A stretch of 11,719 bases of DNA from an uncultured Bacilli bacterium (GTDB lineage: Bacteria > Bacillota_I > Bacilli_A > RF39 > UBA660): positions 1 to 11,719 of the forward strand of contig CANQNA010000037.1 of the NCBI GenBank assembly GCA_947625005.1. The letters are read 5' to 3'. This document shows, one piece after another, positions 1 through 5,972 of the stretch. Position 1 is the stretch's first letter. Each line of letters opens with the position of its first letter. The position numbers and the translations under genes were made by a program. Below the pieces are notes generated by a model. It was not told the DNA's origin and searched no databases. It was given only the letters and a program-made list of their open reading frames with translations.

Positions 1-1
1 T

Positions 2-370
2 GATTTAGCCAATTCTTTAGATTTAATAGGATATCGTTATGAAACACTTACGGATACAGTTTCTTACTTACAACAAATATGGTCAATGACGAAAAATTAT
101 TTAAGTTCTGCGGAAAAATTATTTGATGGACTTGTTAGTCAAATTACGGAAAAATCTATTAGTAGTTTAACTATTGTAACTTCTATGGGAGTAGGAGCAA
201 GTTTACTTGATTTATTTACTGAATCTGCTCCAACTATAACACCATTTAATATTTTATATTTCTTTATATTAGCAGGAATTGGTTTTGGTGTTAATAAAAT
301 AATGAAACTAATAAGTGAAAATCGCAAATATAATATTTCTGATGAAGAATATGAGAAAAATATAAAATAA
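2..370 (+). CDS. 3' end of an unrecognised protein with a C-terminal membrane hairpin (partial, start lies left of window)
   Basis: The reading frame is open from base 2 to the TAA at 368-370, giving 122 visible residues. The in-frame ATG at 86 has no ribosome binding site before it, and coding sequence continues upstream of it, so I treat the gene as cut by the window edge. The visible part begins with a helical stretch (ending LQQIW), then an amphipathic segment. Two probable membrane segments follow: one around SLTIVTSMGVGASLLDL and one around FNILYFFILAGIGFGVNKI. The tail is short, charged and Lys/Glu-rich. A helix followed by two membrane segments at the C-terminus recalls CorA-like proteins, but the GMN motif is absent, so I do not name it. 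The function is unknown. The gene ends about 25 bases before the promoter region of the prs leader. Confidence 0.7.
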   Translation, partial: DLANSLDLIGYRYETLTDTVSYLQQIWSMTKNYLSSAEKLFDGLVSQITEKSISSLTIVTSMGVGASLLDLFTESAPTITPFNILYFFILAGIGFGVNKIMKLISENRKYNISDEEYEKNIK

Positions 371-395
371 TTGTCTAAATTTAGCAAAAATTTGC

Positions 396-438
396 TTGAA
401 ATACTTTTTTTATAAAAATATTATGGTACAATTATAAT
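396..438 (+). promoter_or_regulatory. Vegetative-type promoter for the leader-prs transcript
   Basis: An extended -10 reads TGGTACAAT (424-432), with a second -10-like TATAAT directly after it at 433-438. Another usable pair is TTGAAA (396-401), 17 nt, TATTAT (419-424). Any of these would start the RNA just before the leader SD at 442-449. I cannot tell which pair is used. Confidence 0.5.
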
Positions 439-454
439 GATGGGAGGAGTAAAT

Positions 455-517
455 ATGTTATATAATTATAAAAACAATTTATTTGCTTCTCAAAAAAATG
501 CTAAGGGATATCTTTAG
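455..517 (+). CDS. 20-residue leader peptide ORF upstream of prs
   Basis: An ATG at 455 opens a 20-codon frame ending in TAG at 515-517. It is preceded by GGGAGGAG (442-449) at a 5-nt spacing, one of the strongest SD sequences in the window. The peptide starts MLYNYKNN and ends KGYL, with three Tyr, four Asn and four Lys and no run of one amino acid. Its last codons and stop lie inside the terminator hairpin that precedes prs, the geometry of a leader peptide in an attenuator. A ribosome finishing the ORF would cover the hairpin. The peptide may have no function of its own. The ORF is short and could be fortuitous, but the SD makes translation likely. Confidence 0.55.
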   Translation: MLYNYKNNLFASQKNAKGYL

Positions 518-527
518 TATTTTTTTT
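492..527 (+). terminator. Candidate intrinsic terminator / attenuator in the prs leader
   Basis: AAAAAAATGCTAAGG (492-506) pairs with CTTTAGTATTTTTTT (512-526), giving about 15 bp with two G-U pairs and a 5-nt loop (GATAT). The 3' arm ends in a run of eight T (520-527). Only 14 nt separate the T run from the prs ATG, leaving no room for another promoter. Transcription of prs must therefore pass this hairpin. The stop codon of the leader ORF (515-517) is in its 3' arm. Confidence 0.6.
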
Positions 528-541
528 GTAAAGGAGTATTT

Positions 542-1624
542 ATGAAAGAGAATTTAGGATTAATAGTTTTGGATAATATTAAAATTATTGGAAAAGAAGT
601 TAATGAACAAATAAATAAAATAAGGAAAAATGAACAAGATTATATTATTCCTATAAAAATGGATCGTTTTGCTAATGGAGAAGGGAAAGTACGTATTTTA
701 AATACTGTTAGAAATAAAGATATTTATATTTTAGCAGATATTGGAAATTATGATATGACTTATTCTATGCATGGTTATACTAATCATTATTCACCTGATG
801 ATCATTTTCAAGATATCAAAAGAGTTGTTCTTGCCATGTGTGGACATGCTAAAAAAATAACTTTAATAATGCCTTTATTATATGAATCACGTCAACATCG
901 AAAGAAAGGAAGAGAATCATTAGATTGTGCTTATGCGTTAGAAGAACTTGCTTCTATGGGAGTTAAAGAGATTATTACCTTTGATGTTCATGATCCAAAT
1001 GTTTGTAATGCTGTCCCTCTTTTAGCTTTTGAAAATGTTTATCCAACAAATAACATTTTAGAAGATTTTGTTAGAAATAATAAAAGTGATTTAGACAATA
1101 TTTTGATTGTTAGTCCTGATTTTGGTGCTATGGAAAGAGCTCGTTATTTTGCAGAAATGTTAAAGTGTGATGTAGGTGTATTTTATAAAAGAAGAGACTT
1201 ATCTAAGGTTGTTAATGGTTTAAATCCTATTGTTGAACATGCTTATATGGGAGCCGATGTTAAAGGAAAAAACATTATAGTAGTTGATGATATGATAGCA
1301 TCCGGGGGATCTATTTTAGAAGTTGCAAAAGAACTTAAAAATAAAGGAGCAAAAAATGTCTATTTGGCTTCAACTTTTGCCCTTTTTACTGAGGGAATAG
1401 AAAAATTTGATCAAGCTTTTAATGAAGGATTATTTGAAAAAATTTATACCACAAATCTAACTTATATTAAAAGTGAAATAAAGAACAAAGAATGGTTTCA
1501 TGAAGTAAATTGTTCCCATAAAATTGCGGAAATTATTAATACTTTAAATAGTGGAGATTCAATTTCTAGTTTATTAAATGGTAAAGAAGCGTTCTTTAAA
1601 AAAATTGCTAAATTACAAAAATAA
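542..1624 (+). CDS. prs: Ribose-phosphate pyrophosphokinase (PRPP synthase), long divergent form
   Basis: The product should make 5-phosphoribosyl-1-pyrophosphate from ribose 5-phosphate and ATP in the cytosol, feeding purine, pyrimidine, NAD, His and Trp synthesis. The 360 residues are longer than the usual ~315. The N-terminal FANGEGKVRI (43-52) fits the family's conserved early motif. The ATP flexible-loop region YESRQHRKKGRESL (114-127) replaces the usual RQDRK...REPI. A metal/phosphate region FDVHDPN lies at 147-153. The PRPP loop VVDDMIASGGS (247-257) keeps the two Asp but differs from the canonical DDMIDTAGT. Such longer variants are known in Clostridia and related bacteria. The start is fixed by AAAGGAG (530-535) just upstream. 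It follows the leader/terminator unit and precedes sigG. The assignment to the PRPP synthase family is secure. That it is the cell's main enzyme is inferred. Confidence 0.9.
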   Translation: MKENLGLIVLDNIKIIGKEVNEQINKIRKNEQDYIIPIKMDRFANGEGKVRILNTVRNKDIYILADIGNYDMTYSMHGYTNHYSPDDHFQDIKRVVLAMCGHAKKITLIMPLLYESRQHRKKGRESLDCAYALEELASMGVKEIITFDVHDPNVCNAVPLLAFENVYPTNNILEDFVRNNKSDLDNILIVSPDFGAMERARYFAEMLKCDVGVFYKRRDLSKVVNGLNPIVEHAYMGADVKGKNIIVVDDMIASGGSILEVAKELKNKGAKNVYLASTFALFTEGIEKFDQAFNEGLFEKIYTTNLTYIKSEIKNKEWFHEVNCSHKIAEIINTLNSGDSISSLLNGKEAFFKKIAKLQK

Positions 1625-1654
1625 AAGAGGTAAAAACTTGTATTTATGAATTTT

Positions 1655-1683
1655 GTATAAAAAACTTCTTAAATCCCAATATA
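1655..1683 (+). promoter_or_regulatory. Possible forespore-type (sigma-F/sigma-G-like) promoter for sigG
   Basis: GTATA (1655-1659) is followed after 17 nt by CAATATA (1677-1683). These resemble the B. subtilis sigma-G -35 (GHATR) and -10 (CATNHTA, one mismatch). A start near 1690 would give an RNA that begins at the SD and lacks the 5' arm of the hairpin. In such AT-rich DNA the match may be chance. Confidence 0.2.
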
Positions 1684-1701
1684 AAAGGGAAAGGAGTTTT
1701 T
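1660..1701 (+). promoter_or_regulatory. Hairpin sequestering the sigG Shine-Dalgarno (or prs terminator)
   Basis: AAAAACTTCTT (1660-1670) and TCCC (1674-1677) pair with GGGAAAGGAGTTTTT (1687-1701). This gives about 15 bp with one T-G pair, a 3-nt bulge (AAA) and a 9-nt loop. The sigG SD AAAGGAG (1690-1696) lies entirely in the 3' arm, so RNA reading through from prs would have it paired. The trailing TTTTTATTTT also gives it terminator character for prs. Confidence 0.55.
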
Positions 1702-1704
1702 ATT

Positions 1705-2481
1705 TTGAGTAAATATAAAGTTGATATTACAGGAATAAATACTAATGAATTAAAAGTTTTAAAAAATGAAGAAATGATCCCTCTTTTTGAAAGAATGCAT
1801 AATGGGGATAAGGAAGCTAAAGAAGAATTGATTAATGGAAATTTAAAATTAGTTTTAAGTATAATAAAAAGATATAATAATGGAAAATATGATATGAATG
1901 ATTTATTTCAAATTGGTACTATTGGTCTTATAAAAGCGGTAGATAATTTTGATACTAGCATTGGAGTCATGTTTTCCACTTATGGTGTGCCACTTATTTT
2001 AGGAGAAGTGAAGAGATTCATTAGAGATTCATCGGCAGTTAGGATTACTAGATCAGTGAGAGATAATTCTTATAAGATTTTAAAATTTAAAGATGAATAT
2101 CTTGCTAAAAACGGGAAAGAACCAACTAACGAAGAAATTTGTTCAGCTTTAGAAATTTCGGAATATGACTTATCTAATGCTATGGATAGTTTAAAAGAAC
2201 CTATGAGTATTTTTGAACCAATTTTTAATGATGGGGGAGATACTATATATCTTTTAGACCAGATTGCTGATGTTAAAGATGCTAACACTGATAGAGATAT
2301 GTTGATAAGTTTAAGACGTGCCTTATACAAAATTAAAGATAGAGAAAGAAGTATTTTAACTGATAGATATATTGTAGGAAAAACCCAAACAGAAATTGCG
2401 GAAGAATTAGGAGTAAGTCAAGCTCAAGTAAGTAGAATAGAAAAAAATGCCATTGCCAATGTCAAAAGACTAATTAAATAA
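1705..2481 (+). CDS. sigG: RNA polymerase forespore sigma factor SigG
   Basis: This sigma-70 family factor directs late forespore transcription during endospore formation. The 258-residue length is typical. The N-terminal block VDITGINTNELKVLKNEEM (6-24) matches the SigG-specific opening (VEICGVDT...LPVLKNEEM in B. subtilis) that SigF lacks. Region 2 follows, with NGNLKLVLS (44-52), DLFQIGTIGLIKAVDNFD (66-83) and FSTYGVPLILGEVKRFIRD (90-108). Region 3 carries SIFEPIFNDGGDTIYLLDQI (168-187). Region 4 (about 205-255) holds the helix-turn-helix GKTQTEIAEELGVSQAQVSR. The start is TTG at 1705, placed 8 nt after AAAGGAG. The weak start codon and the hairpin over the SD both suggest tight translational control. 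It is followed by ylmC as in Bacillus, but prs stands where spoIIGA-sigE would be in B. subtilis. Confidence 0.95.
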   Translation: MSKYKVDITGINTNELKVLKNEEMIPLFERMHNGDKEAKEELINGNLKLVLSIIKRYNNGKYDMNDLFQIGTIGLIKAVDNFDTSIGVMFSTYGVPLILGEVKRFIRDSSAVRITRSVRDNSYKILKFKDEYLAKNGKEPTNEEICSALEISEYDLSNAMDSLKEPMSIFEPIFNDGGDTIYLLDQIADVKDANTDRDMLISLRRALYKIKDRERSILTDRYIVGKTQTEIAEELGVSQAQVSRIEKNAIANVKRLIK

Positions 2482-2504
2482 CATATAATTTATTGGTGGA
2501 GTAT

Positions 2505-2729
2505 ATGAAAATGAGTGAATTACAAGATAAAGATATTATTAATATTAAAGACGGAAAAAATATTGGAAGAATTATAGATTTAGATGTTACAAGTGAAGGT
2601 GTTATTAATTATATTGTTGTAGAACCTAAACAATTTTTTCGCTTTAATGTATATAATAGAGAAGTCACTCTTACTTTCAAACAAATTGTGCGAATTGGAA
2701 AAGATGTTATACTTGTTGAATTAGATTAA
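2505..2729 (+). CDS. ylmC: YlmC/YmxH family PRC-barrel sporulation-associated protein
   Basis: A 74-residue protein with a PRC-barrel-like pattern. The opening MSELQDKDIINIKDGKNIGRI (from residue 3), the middle GVINYIVV and the ending IVRIGKDVILVEL match the YlmC/YmxH family, which sits directly downstream of sigG in B. subtilis. The molecular role is not established. I choose ATG 2505 after GGTGGAG (2495-2501). ATG 2511 is equally plausible because its spacing (9 nt) is more normal than 3 nt, and a longer TTG start at 2493 would lie upstream of the SD and is unlikely. It lies 23 nt after sigG and is probably cotranscribed with it. Family assignment is firm from sequence plus synteny. Confidence 0.85.
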   Translation: MKMSELQDKDIINIKDGKNIGRIIDLDVTSEGVINYIVVEPKQFFRFNVYNREVTLTFKQIVRIGKDVILVELD

Positions 2730-2741
2730 ATAGTTTATAAT
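2713..2741 (+). promoter_or_regulatory. Candidate vegetative promoter for lspA-rluD
   Basis: TTGTTG (2713-2718), a 17-nt spacer and a perfect TATAAT (2736-2741) precede lspA. The -35 lies in the last codons of ylmC. The predicted start near 2748 coincides with the SD GAGGTGA (2748-2754), giving a very short leader. Confidence 0.45.
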
Positions 2742-2758
2742 TATTTCTGAGGTGACTT

Positions 2759-3256
2759 ATGAAAAAATCACAACTATTAATTATTATAATCGCTCTGATA
2801 AGTGATCAAATTTCTAAAATTCTTATAACCTCATTTTTAACTGAAGGAGCTTCTTTAAAGTTAATTGACAATTTTTTTTATTTAACAAATCATTTTAATT
2901 ATGGAGCATCATGGGGAATATTGGAAAATAGCACTAAATTAATAATAGTAATAAGTGTACTCGCTTTAATTGTTATTTTAAGATATTCCAATAGTTTTCA
3001 AAAAAATAAAAAAAATTTTATTGCTTTTAGTTTATTAATAGGAGGAATATGTGGTAATTTAGCAGACCGTTTATTCTTTGGATATGTTAGAGATTTTTTA
3101 GATTTTCGAATATTTTCTTATGATTTTCCTATCTTTAATTTAGCAGATAGTTTTATTGTAATAGGAGTAATACTTTTAATAATTGCTATTATAAAAGGAG
3201 AAGACAAAAATGGAAGTAGTAGTAGTAAAAAACTTAGAAAAAAAAGAACGAATTGA
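2759..3256 (+). CDS. lspA: Lipoprotein signal peptidase (signal peptidase II)
   Basis: LspA is the membrane aspartyl protease that removes signal peptides from prolipoproteins after lipid modification of the lipobox Cys. The 165-residue protein has four membrane segments, roughly residues 5-25, 60-77, 86-103 and 128-147. Family motifs are in order: SDQISK (15-20), NYGASWGIL (47-55), GGICGNLADRLFFGYVRDF (95-113) and FNLADSFIVIG (126-136). The catalytic aspartates should be Asp112 and Asp130, by analogy with the family. The ATG at 2759 follows GAGGTGA. The C-terminus has an unusual Ser-rich then Lys/Arg-rich tail (about residues 149-165) encoded within the 47 nt shared with rluD. The lspA-rluD order is the one found in B. 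subtilis (lspA-ylyB). Confidence 0.95.
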   Translation: MKKSQLLIIIIALISDQISKILITSFLTEGASLKLIDNFFYLTNHFNYGASWGILENSTKLIIVISVLALIVILRYSNSFQKNKKNFIAFSLLIGGICGNLADRLFFGYVRDFLDFRIFSYDFPIFNLADSFIVIGVILLIIAIIKGEDKNGSSSSKKLRKKRTN

Positions 3257-4109
3257 TAAATATCTAAATAAGGAAACTGAATTATCTCGTTCTTTAATTA
3301 GTAAAATGATTAAATCAGGTTTTATTTTAGTTAATGAGGAAGAAATAAAACCGAATTATATGGTAAAAAATAATGATGTAATTTCTATTGATGAATCTTT
3401 TACAGAAGAAGTGAATATTGAAAAAGAAAATATAGAGTTAGATATAGTATATGAAGATGAAGATTTAATTGTGGTAAATAAGCCTAGTGGAATGGTGGTT
3501 CATCCAGGAAATGGAAATAAAAGTGGAACTCTTGTGAATGCTTTAATGTATCACACTAATTTAAGTGATTTAAATGGAGAAATTCGTCCGGGAATAGTTC
3601 ATAGAATAGATAAAGATACAAGTGGTTTAATGATAGTTGCTAAAACTAATAAAGTGCATGAAATTTTAGCCGATATGTTTCAAAAAAAAGAAGTTAAAAG
3701 AGAATATATCGCTCTTTTAAAAGGAGTGTTAAAAGAACAAACGAATACCATTGATGCTCCAATTGGGAGAGATAAAATAGATAGAAAAAAAATGACAGTG
3801 ACGACAGATAATTCTAAATCTGCTATAACTCATATGCAAGTTTTAAAAAGATATAAAAATTATACCTTAGTAAAATGTATATTAGAAACAGGAAGAACTC
3901 ATCAAATAAGAGTTCATGCGAAGTATATTAATCATCCTATTTTTAACGATCCAGTTTATACAAATGATTCTGTAACAGAATTTGGCCAATTTCTTCATTC
4001 TGCCTCTCTTGATTTTATTCATCCTATTACGAAAAAACATTTGCATTTTGAATGCCCTTTACCTCAAGAATTTCAAGACAAACTAAATGAATTGGAAACT
4101 ATTGTATAA
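3210..4109 (+). CDS. rluD: 23S rRNA pseudouridine synthase, RluD/RluA family
   Basis: Isomerises uridines to pseudouridine in 23S rRNA; in E. coli RluD targets helix 69. The 299 residues begin with an S4 RNA-binding domain (about 12-60: RIDKYLNKETELSRSLISKM...GFILVN). The catalytic domain follows, with VVNKPSGMVVHPGNGN (88-103) and the signature HRIDKDTSGLM (131-141). Asp134 is the expected catalytic residue. A later motif, LETGRTHQIRVH, is also typical. The start at 3210 follows AAAAGGAG (3194-3201) and lies inside lspA, so the two are translationally linked. The gene converges on the minus-strand gene at 4099-4512 with an 11-bp overlap. Exact target uridines cannot be read from sequence; the family call is secure. 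Confidence 0.93.
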   Translation: MEVVVVKNLEKKERIDKYLNKETELSRSLISKMIKSGFILVNEEEIKPNYMVKNNDVISIDESFTEEVNIEKENIELDIVYEDEDLIVVNKPSGMVVHPGNGNKSGTLVNALMYHTNLSDLNGEIRPGIVHRIDKDTSGLMIVAKTNKVHEILADMFQKKEVKREYIALLKGVLKEQTNTIDAPIGRDKIDRKKMTVTTDNSKSAITHMQVLKRYKNYTLVKCILETGRTHQIRVHAKYINHPIFNDPVYTNDSVTEFGQFLHSASLDFIHPITKKHLHFECPLPQEFQDKLNELETIV

Positions 4110-4512
4110 GGAAAAATAAATAAATATAAATTGCAAAAAATAAAAATAAATATTTGGTAAGTCCTTTATTTATTTTTTTTATTTTGACAAATAGTATTAG
4201 CAGATTTATTATTTCTAGAAAGCTAAAAATCAAACTCCAAAAAATACTTTCAAAACAAGAAAAATAGATAAAAGTTAATATATTAAAGATCCATAAAGTA
4301 GAAAAGAAAAATAAATAATCATTATTGAATTTTTTCCTTTTTACTAAATAGGAAATTAATATTGTTAATAAAATTATGCCAAAAATATAAATCATTACAA
4401 AAGCTTCGTAGGGTAGAAAATATTTTAAATTTAAACTTCTAAAAAAGCTTTCGTTAAATGGAATAAAAATAGGAAATAACCAAATAATTAAAGTTAAAAC
4501 AATATATAACAA
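4099..4512 (-). CDS. Small five-helix membrane protein, probably a degenerate TspO/MBR family member
   Basis: A 137-residue, extremely hydrophobic protein with about five membrane segments (residues 1-18, 34-57, 66-84, 87-109, 118-136). Length and helix number fit TspO/MBR tryptophan-rich sensory proteins, which bind porphyrins in membranes. Recognisable echoes of that family are LFPI near the start (12-15), FLPYEAFVMIYIFGI (32-46) where TspO has a PP...IW..L.G block, IFNILTFIYF (75-84) where TspO has the N...FS..FF block, and a late helical LL pattern. The conserved tryptophans and the C-terminal PY..W motif are mostly lost, so ligand binding may differ. The start is TTG at 4512, 7 nt after AAAGAGGTG; the ATG at 4519 is out of frame. 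It is divergent from the rhomboid gene. The family call is by eye and tentative. Confidence 0.6.
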   Translation of the reverse strand: MLYIVLTLIIWLFPIFIPFNESFFRSLNLKYFLPYEAFVMIYIFGIILLTILISYLVKRKKFNNDYLFFFSTLWIFNILTFIYFSCFESIFWSLIFSFLEIINLLILFVKIKKINKGLTKYLFLFFAIYIYLFFLIQ

Positions 4513-4534
4513 AATGCATCACCTCTTTACTAAA

Positions 4535-4540
4535 ATTATA
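4535..4540 (-). promoter_or_regulatory. -10 box for the TspO-like gene
   Basis: On the minus strand a perfect TATAAT lies just upstream of the SD and TTG start of the 4099-4512 gene. No convincing -35 is seen at 16-18 nt. It is back to back with the rhomboid -10. Confidence 0.4.
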
Positions 4541-4546
4541 CTTTGT

Positions 4547-4552
4547 TATAAA
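4547..4552 (+). promoter_or_regulatory. -10 box for the rhomboid gene
   Basis: TATAAA (within TTATAAAAT) lies before the SD AGGTGA (4561-4566). The -35 region is poor. A start near 4559 would again put the SD at the very 5' end of the RNA. Confidence 0.35.
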
Positions 4553-4573
4553 ATATGAATAGGTGAAATTTTT

Positions 4574-5713
4574 ATGAATGAAATATTAGAATTTAAAGAA
4601 AAAGACCGAATTATAATGCAATTAGTTCATTATTTTGTGACTAAGGAAAATTACTCACCAATCTTAGTTAATGGAGTAAAGAATGAAATATGGTTAGAAA
4701 ATTTAAACAGTACTTATAAAATTATTCGTATTAATTCTAACTATATACATAATAACGAGCAATTAGATTTTGATTTATTTAAAATAAAAAATATTATTAA
4801 ACAAATTAAAAGAAAAACTTTAAGTTTTAGTTTGCCATCACTTAATATATTACTTGATGTAAACGAGCAAGTTAATATAGAAAGTGCTAATCATATTGAT
4901 ACGATTATTATAAATAATTATGATAATTTTAATGATGAAAATGGTATTTTAAGTATGTATCCTCAACTTATTGATGATCAAGTAGGAGGTCAAGATTTAG
5001 AGTTTTTTATTAATGTAACTAATGATATAAATAAAAAAACTGAAGAAGAAAACAAAAATTATTCTAAAGTTTTTAAAAGAAAAACTCCTTCAATTACCTA
5101 TATTTTAATTGGCATAAATATTTTTATGTATGTTCTTGCTATAATTGGACAAATTACTGGATTATTTGATTTATATACTTTATTAGCAGTTCAAGTTAGT
5201 CATGTAAAAAATTTAGAACTCTATCGTTTGATTACTGCGGGATTTATGCATGCTGATATTTTTCATTTATTGTGCAATATGTATTCTCTATTTATAATTG
5301 GTAGTCAATTAGAATCGTTTTTAGGGAAAAAGAAATATACTTTTATTTATTTTATTAGTTTGCTAACAGGTAATTTACTTGCGTGCTTAACTTCAACTGC
5401 ATGGTGTGTAGGAGCGAGTGGAGCTATCTTTGGATTGCTAGGAGGTTTACTATATTTTGGTTACTATTATAGAGTATACTTAGGTAATGCGATGCGTAAT
5501 CAGATAATTCCTGTTTTAATTCTTAATATTATCTTAAGCATGTTAATTAGTAACATTAGTTTAAGTGCTCATTTAGGTGGATTAGTAGGAGGTTTATTTG
5601 CCTCAATTGCTGTTGGAGTGGAAAAAAAGAGCGGAAAATTAGACAATATAAATGGTATAATTGTTTTAATCTTATTTATTGCTTTTTTAGTAGGTTTCTT
5701 ACTTTATATTTAA
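4574..5713 (+). CDS. Rhomboid-family intramembrane serine protease with N-terminal soluble domain
   Basis: A 379-residue protein that should cleave membrane substrates within the lipid bilayer. Residues 1-170 are soluble and show no motif I recognise, although GluP/YqgP of B. subtilis also has an N-terminal cytosolic domain. The rhomboid core occupies about 173-379. It has a first helix (173-192) and GFMHADIFHLLCNM (223-236), which holds the conserved His/Asn pair. The catalytic serine motif GASGAIFGLLGG (280-291) places Ser282, and SAHLGGLVGG (331-340) places the partner His333. A further helix ends the protein. The ATG at 4574 follows AGGTGA. The TAA at 5711-5713 abuts the stop of the convergent yqfQ-like gene. 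All catalytic residues are present, so I expect an active protease. Its substrates are unknown. Confidence 0.9.
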   Translation: MNEILEFKEKDRIIMQLVHYFVTKENYSPILVNGVKNEIWLENLNSTYKIIRINSNYIHNNEQLDFDLFKIKNIIKQIKRKTLSFSLPSLNILLDVNEQVNIESANHIDTIIINNYDNFNDENGILSMYPQLIDDQVGGQDLEFFINVTNDINKKTEEENKNYSKVFKRKTPSITYILIGINIFMYVLAIIGQITGLFDLYTLLAVQVSHVKNLELYRLITAGFMHADIFHLLCNMYSLFIIGSQLESFLGKKKYTFIYFISLLTGNLLACLTSTAWCVGASGAIFGLLGGLLYFGYYYRVYLGNAMRNQIIPVLILNIILSMLISNISLSAHLGGLVGGLFASIAVGVEKKSGKLDNINGIIVLILFIAFLVGFLLYI

Positions 5714-5956
5714 TTATTGAAAGAACACGGGATTATTATATACCGGTTCTTTTTTAATTATTTTAGTATTATTAGTATTTTTGATAGGTTGTTTTGGGTT
5801 ACTTTTGTTGATTTCTTTCATAATCGAAACCATATTTTTGGCTTTACCAATCATTGGACTAACTTGTTTATAAAGGGGAATTGCTTGATTTGCTACAGTT
5901 AATGCTTTTGATAGTCCATTTAAAATACCACTTATATTTACAGAAGAAGGATTCAT
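5714..5956 (-). CDS. YqfQ-like (VrrA/YqfQ family) small protein
   Basis: An 80-residue protein. The central block ILNGLSKALTVANQAIPLYKQVSPMIGKAKNMVSIMKEIN (11-50) fits the YqfQ family pattern of a helical segment with PxxxQxxPxxxxxxxM, found in spore-forming Bacilli. The Pro/Gly-rich N-terminus of the B. subtilis protein is absent. The C-terminal 30 residues are polar and probably unstructured. The ATG at 5956 follows AAGGTGA at 4-nt spacing. Upstream on the same strand is CATAAAAT (5980-5973), resembling the -10 of sigma-E-type promoters. The gene converges stop to stop on the rhomboid gene. No biochemical role is established for the family; a link to sporulation is inference from distribution and the box. 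Confidence 0.65.
   Translation of the reverse strand: MNPSSVNISGILNGLSKALTVANQAIPLYKQVSPMIGKAKNMVSIMKEINKSNPKQPIKNTNNTKIIKKEPVYNNPVFFQ
5720..5755 (+). terminator. Intrinsic terminator of the rhomboid gene, inside the yqfQ-like coding region
   Basis: AAAGAAC plus CGG (5720-5730, one bulged A) pairs with CCGGTTCTTT (5743-5752), giving 10 bp around a 12-nt loop. The T run is 5750-5755. In the minus direction no T run follows the stem, so it acts for the plus strand. It overlaps the last codons of the opposite gene. Confidence 0.7.
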
Positions 5957-5972
5957 ACTATCACCTTAATAT

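Noticed and set aside
86..88. ATG at 86 as the true start of the first gene
   Set aside because: No SD precedes it and the same frame is open to the left edge with coding-like sequence, so the gene most likely starts outside the window.
383..396. Inverted repeat AGCAA/TTGCT as terminator of the first partial gene
   Set aside because: The stem is only 5 bp and the T run is about nine bases further on, overlapping the prs promoter region; too weak to call.
2493..2495. TTG at 2493 as the ylmC start
   Set aside because: It would place the SD GGTGGAG inside the coding region and adds residues not in the family pattern.
4130..4190. All-AT inverted repeat after rluD as its terminator
   Set aside because: It is built only of A-T pairs in low-complexity sequence within the opposite coding region; such pairings are expected by chance here.
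4517..4519. ATG (minus strand) just upstream of the TspO-like gene as its start
   Set aside because: It overlaps the SD region and is out of frame with the protein; TTG at 4512 has correct spacing and frame.
5717..5902. Plus-strand ORF of 61 codons opposite the yqfQ-like gene
   Set aside because: It has no SD, begins in the terminator and is a shadow of the minus-strand gene, which has an SD and family similarity.
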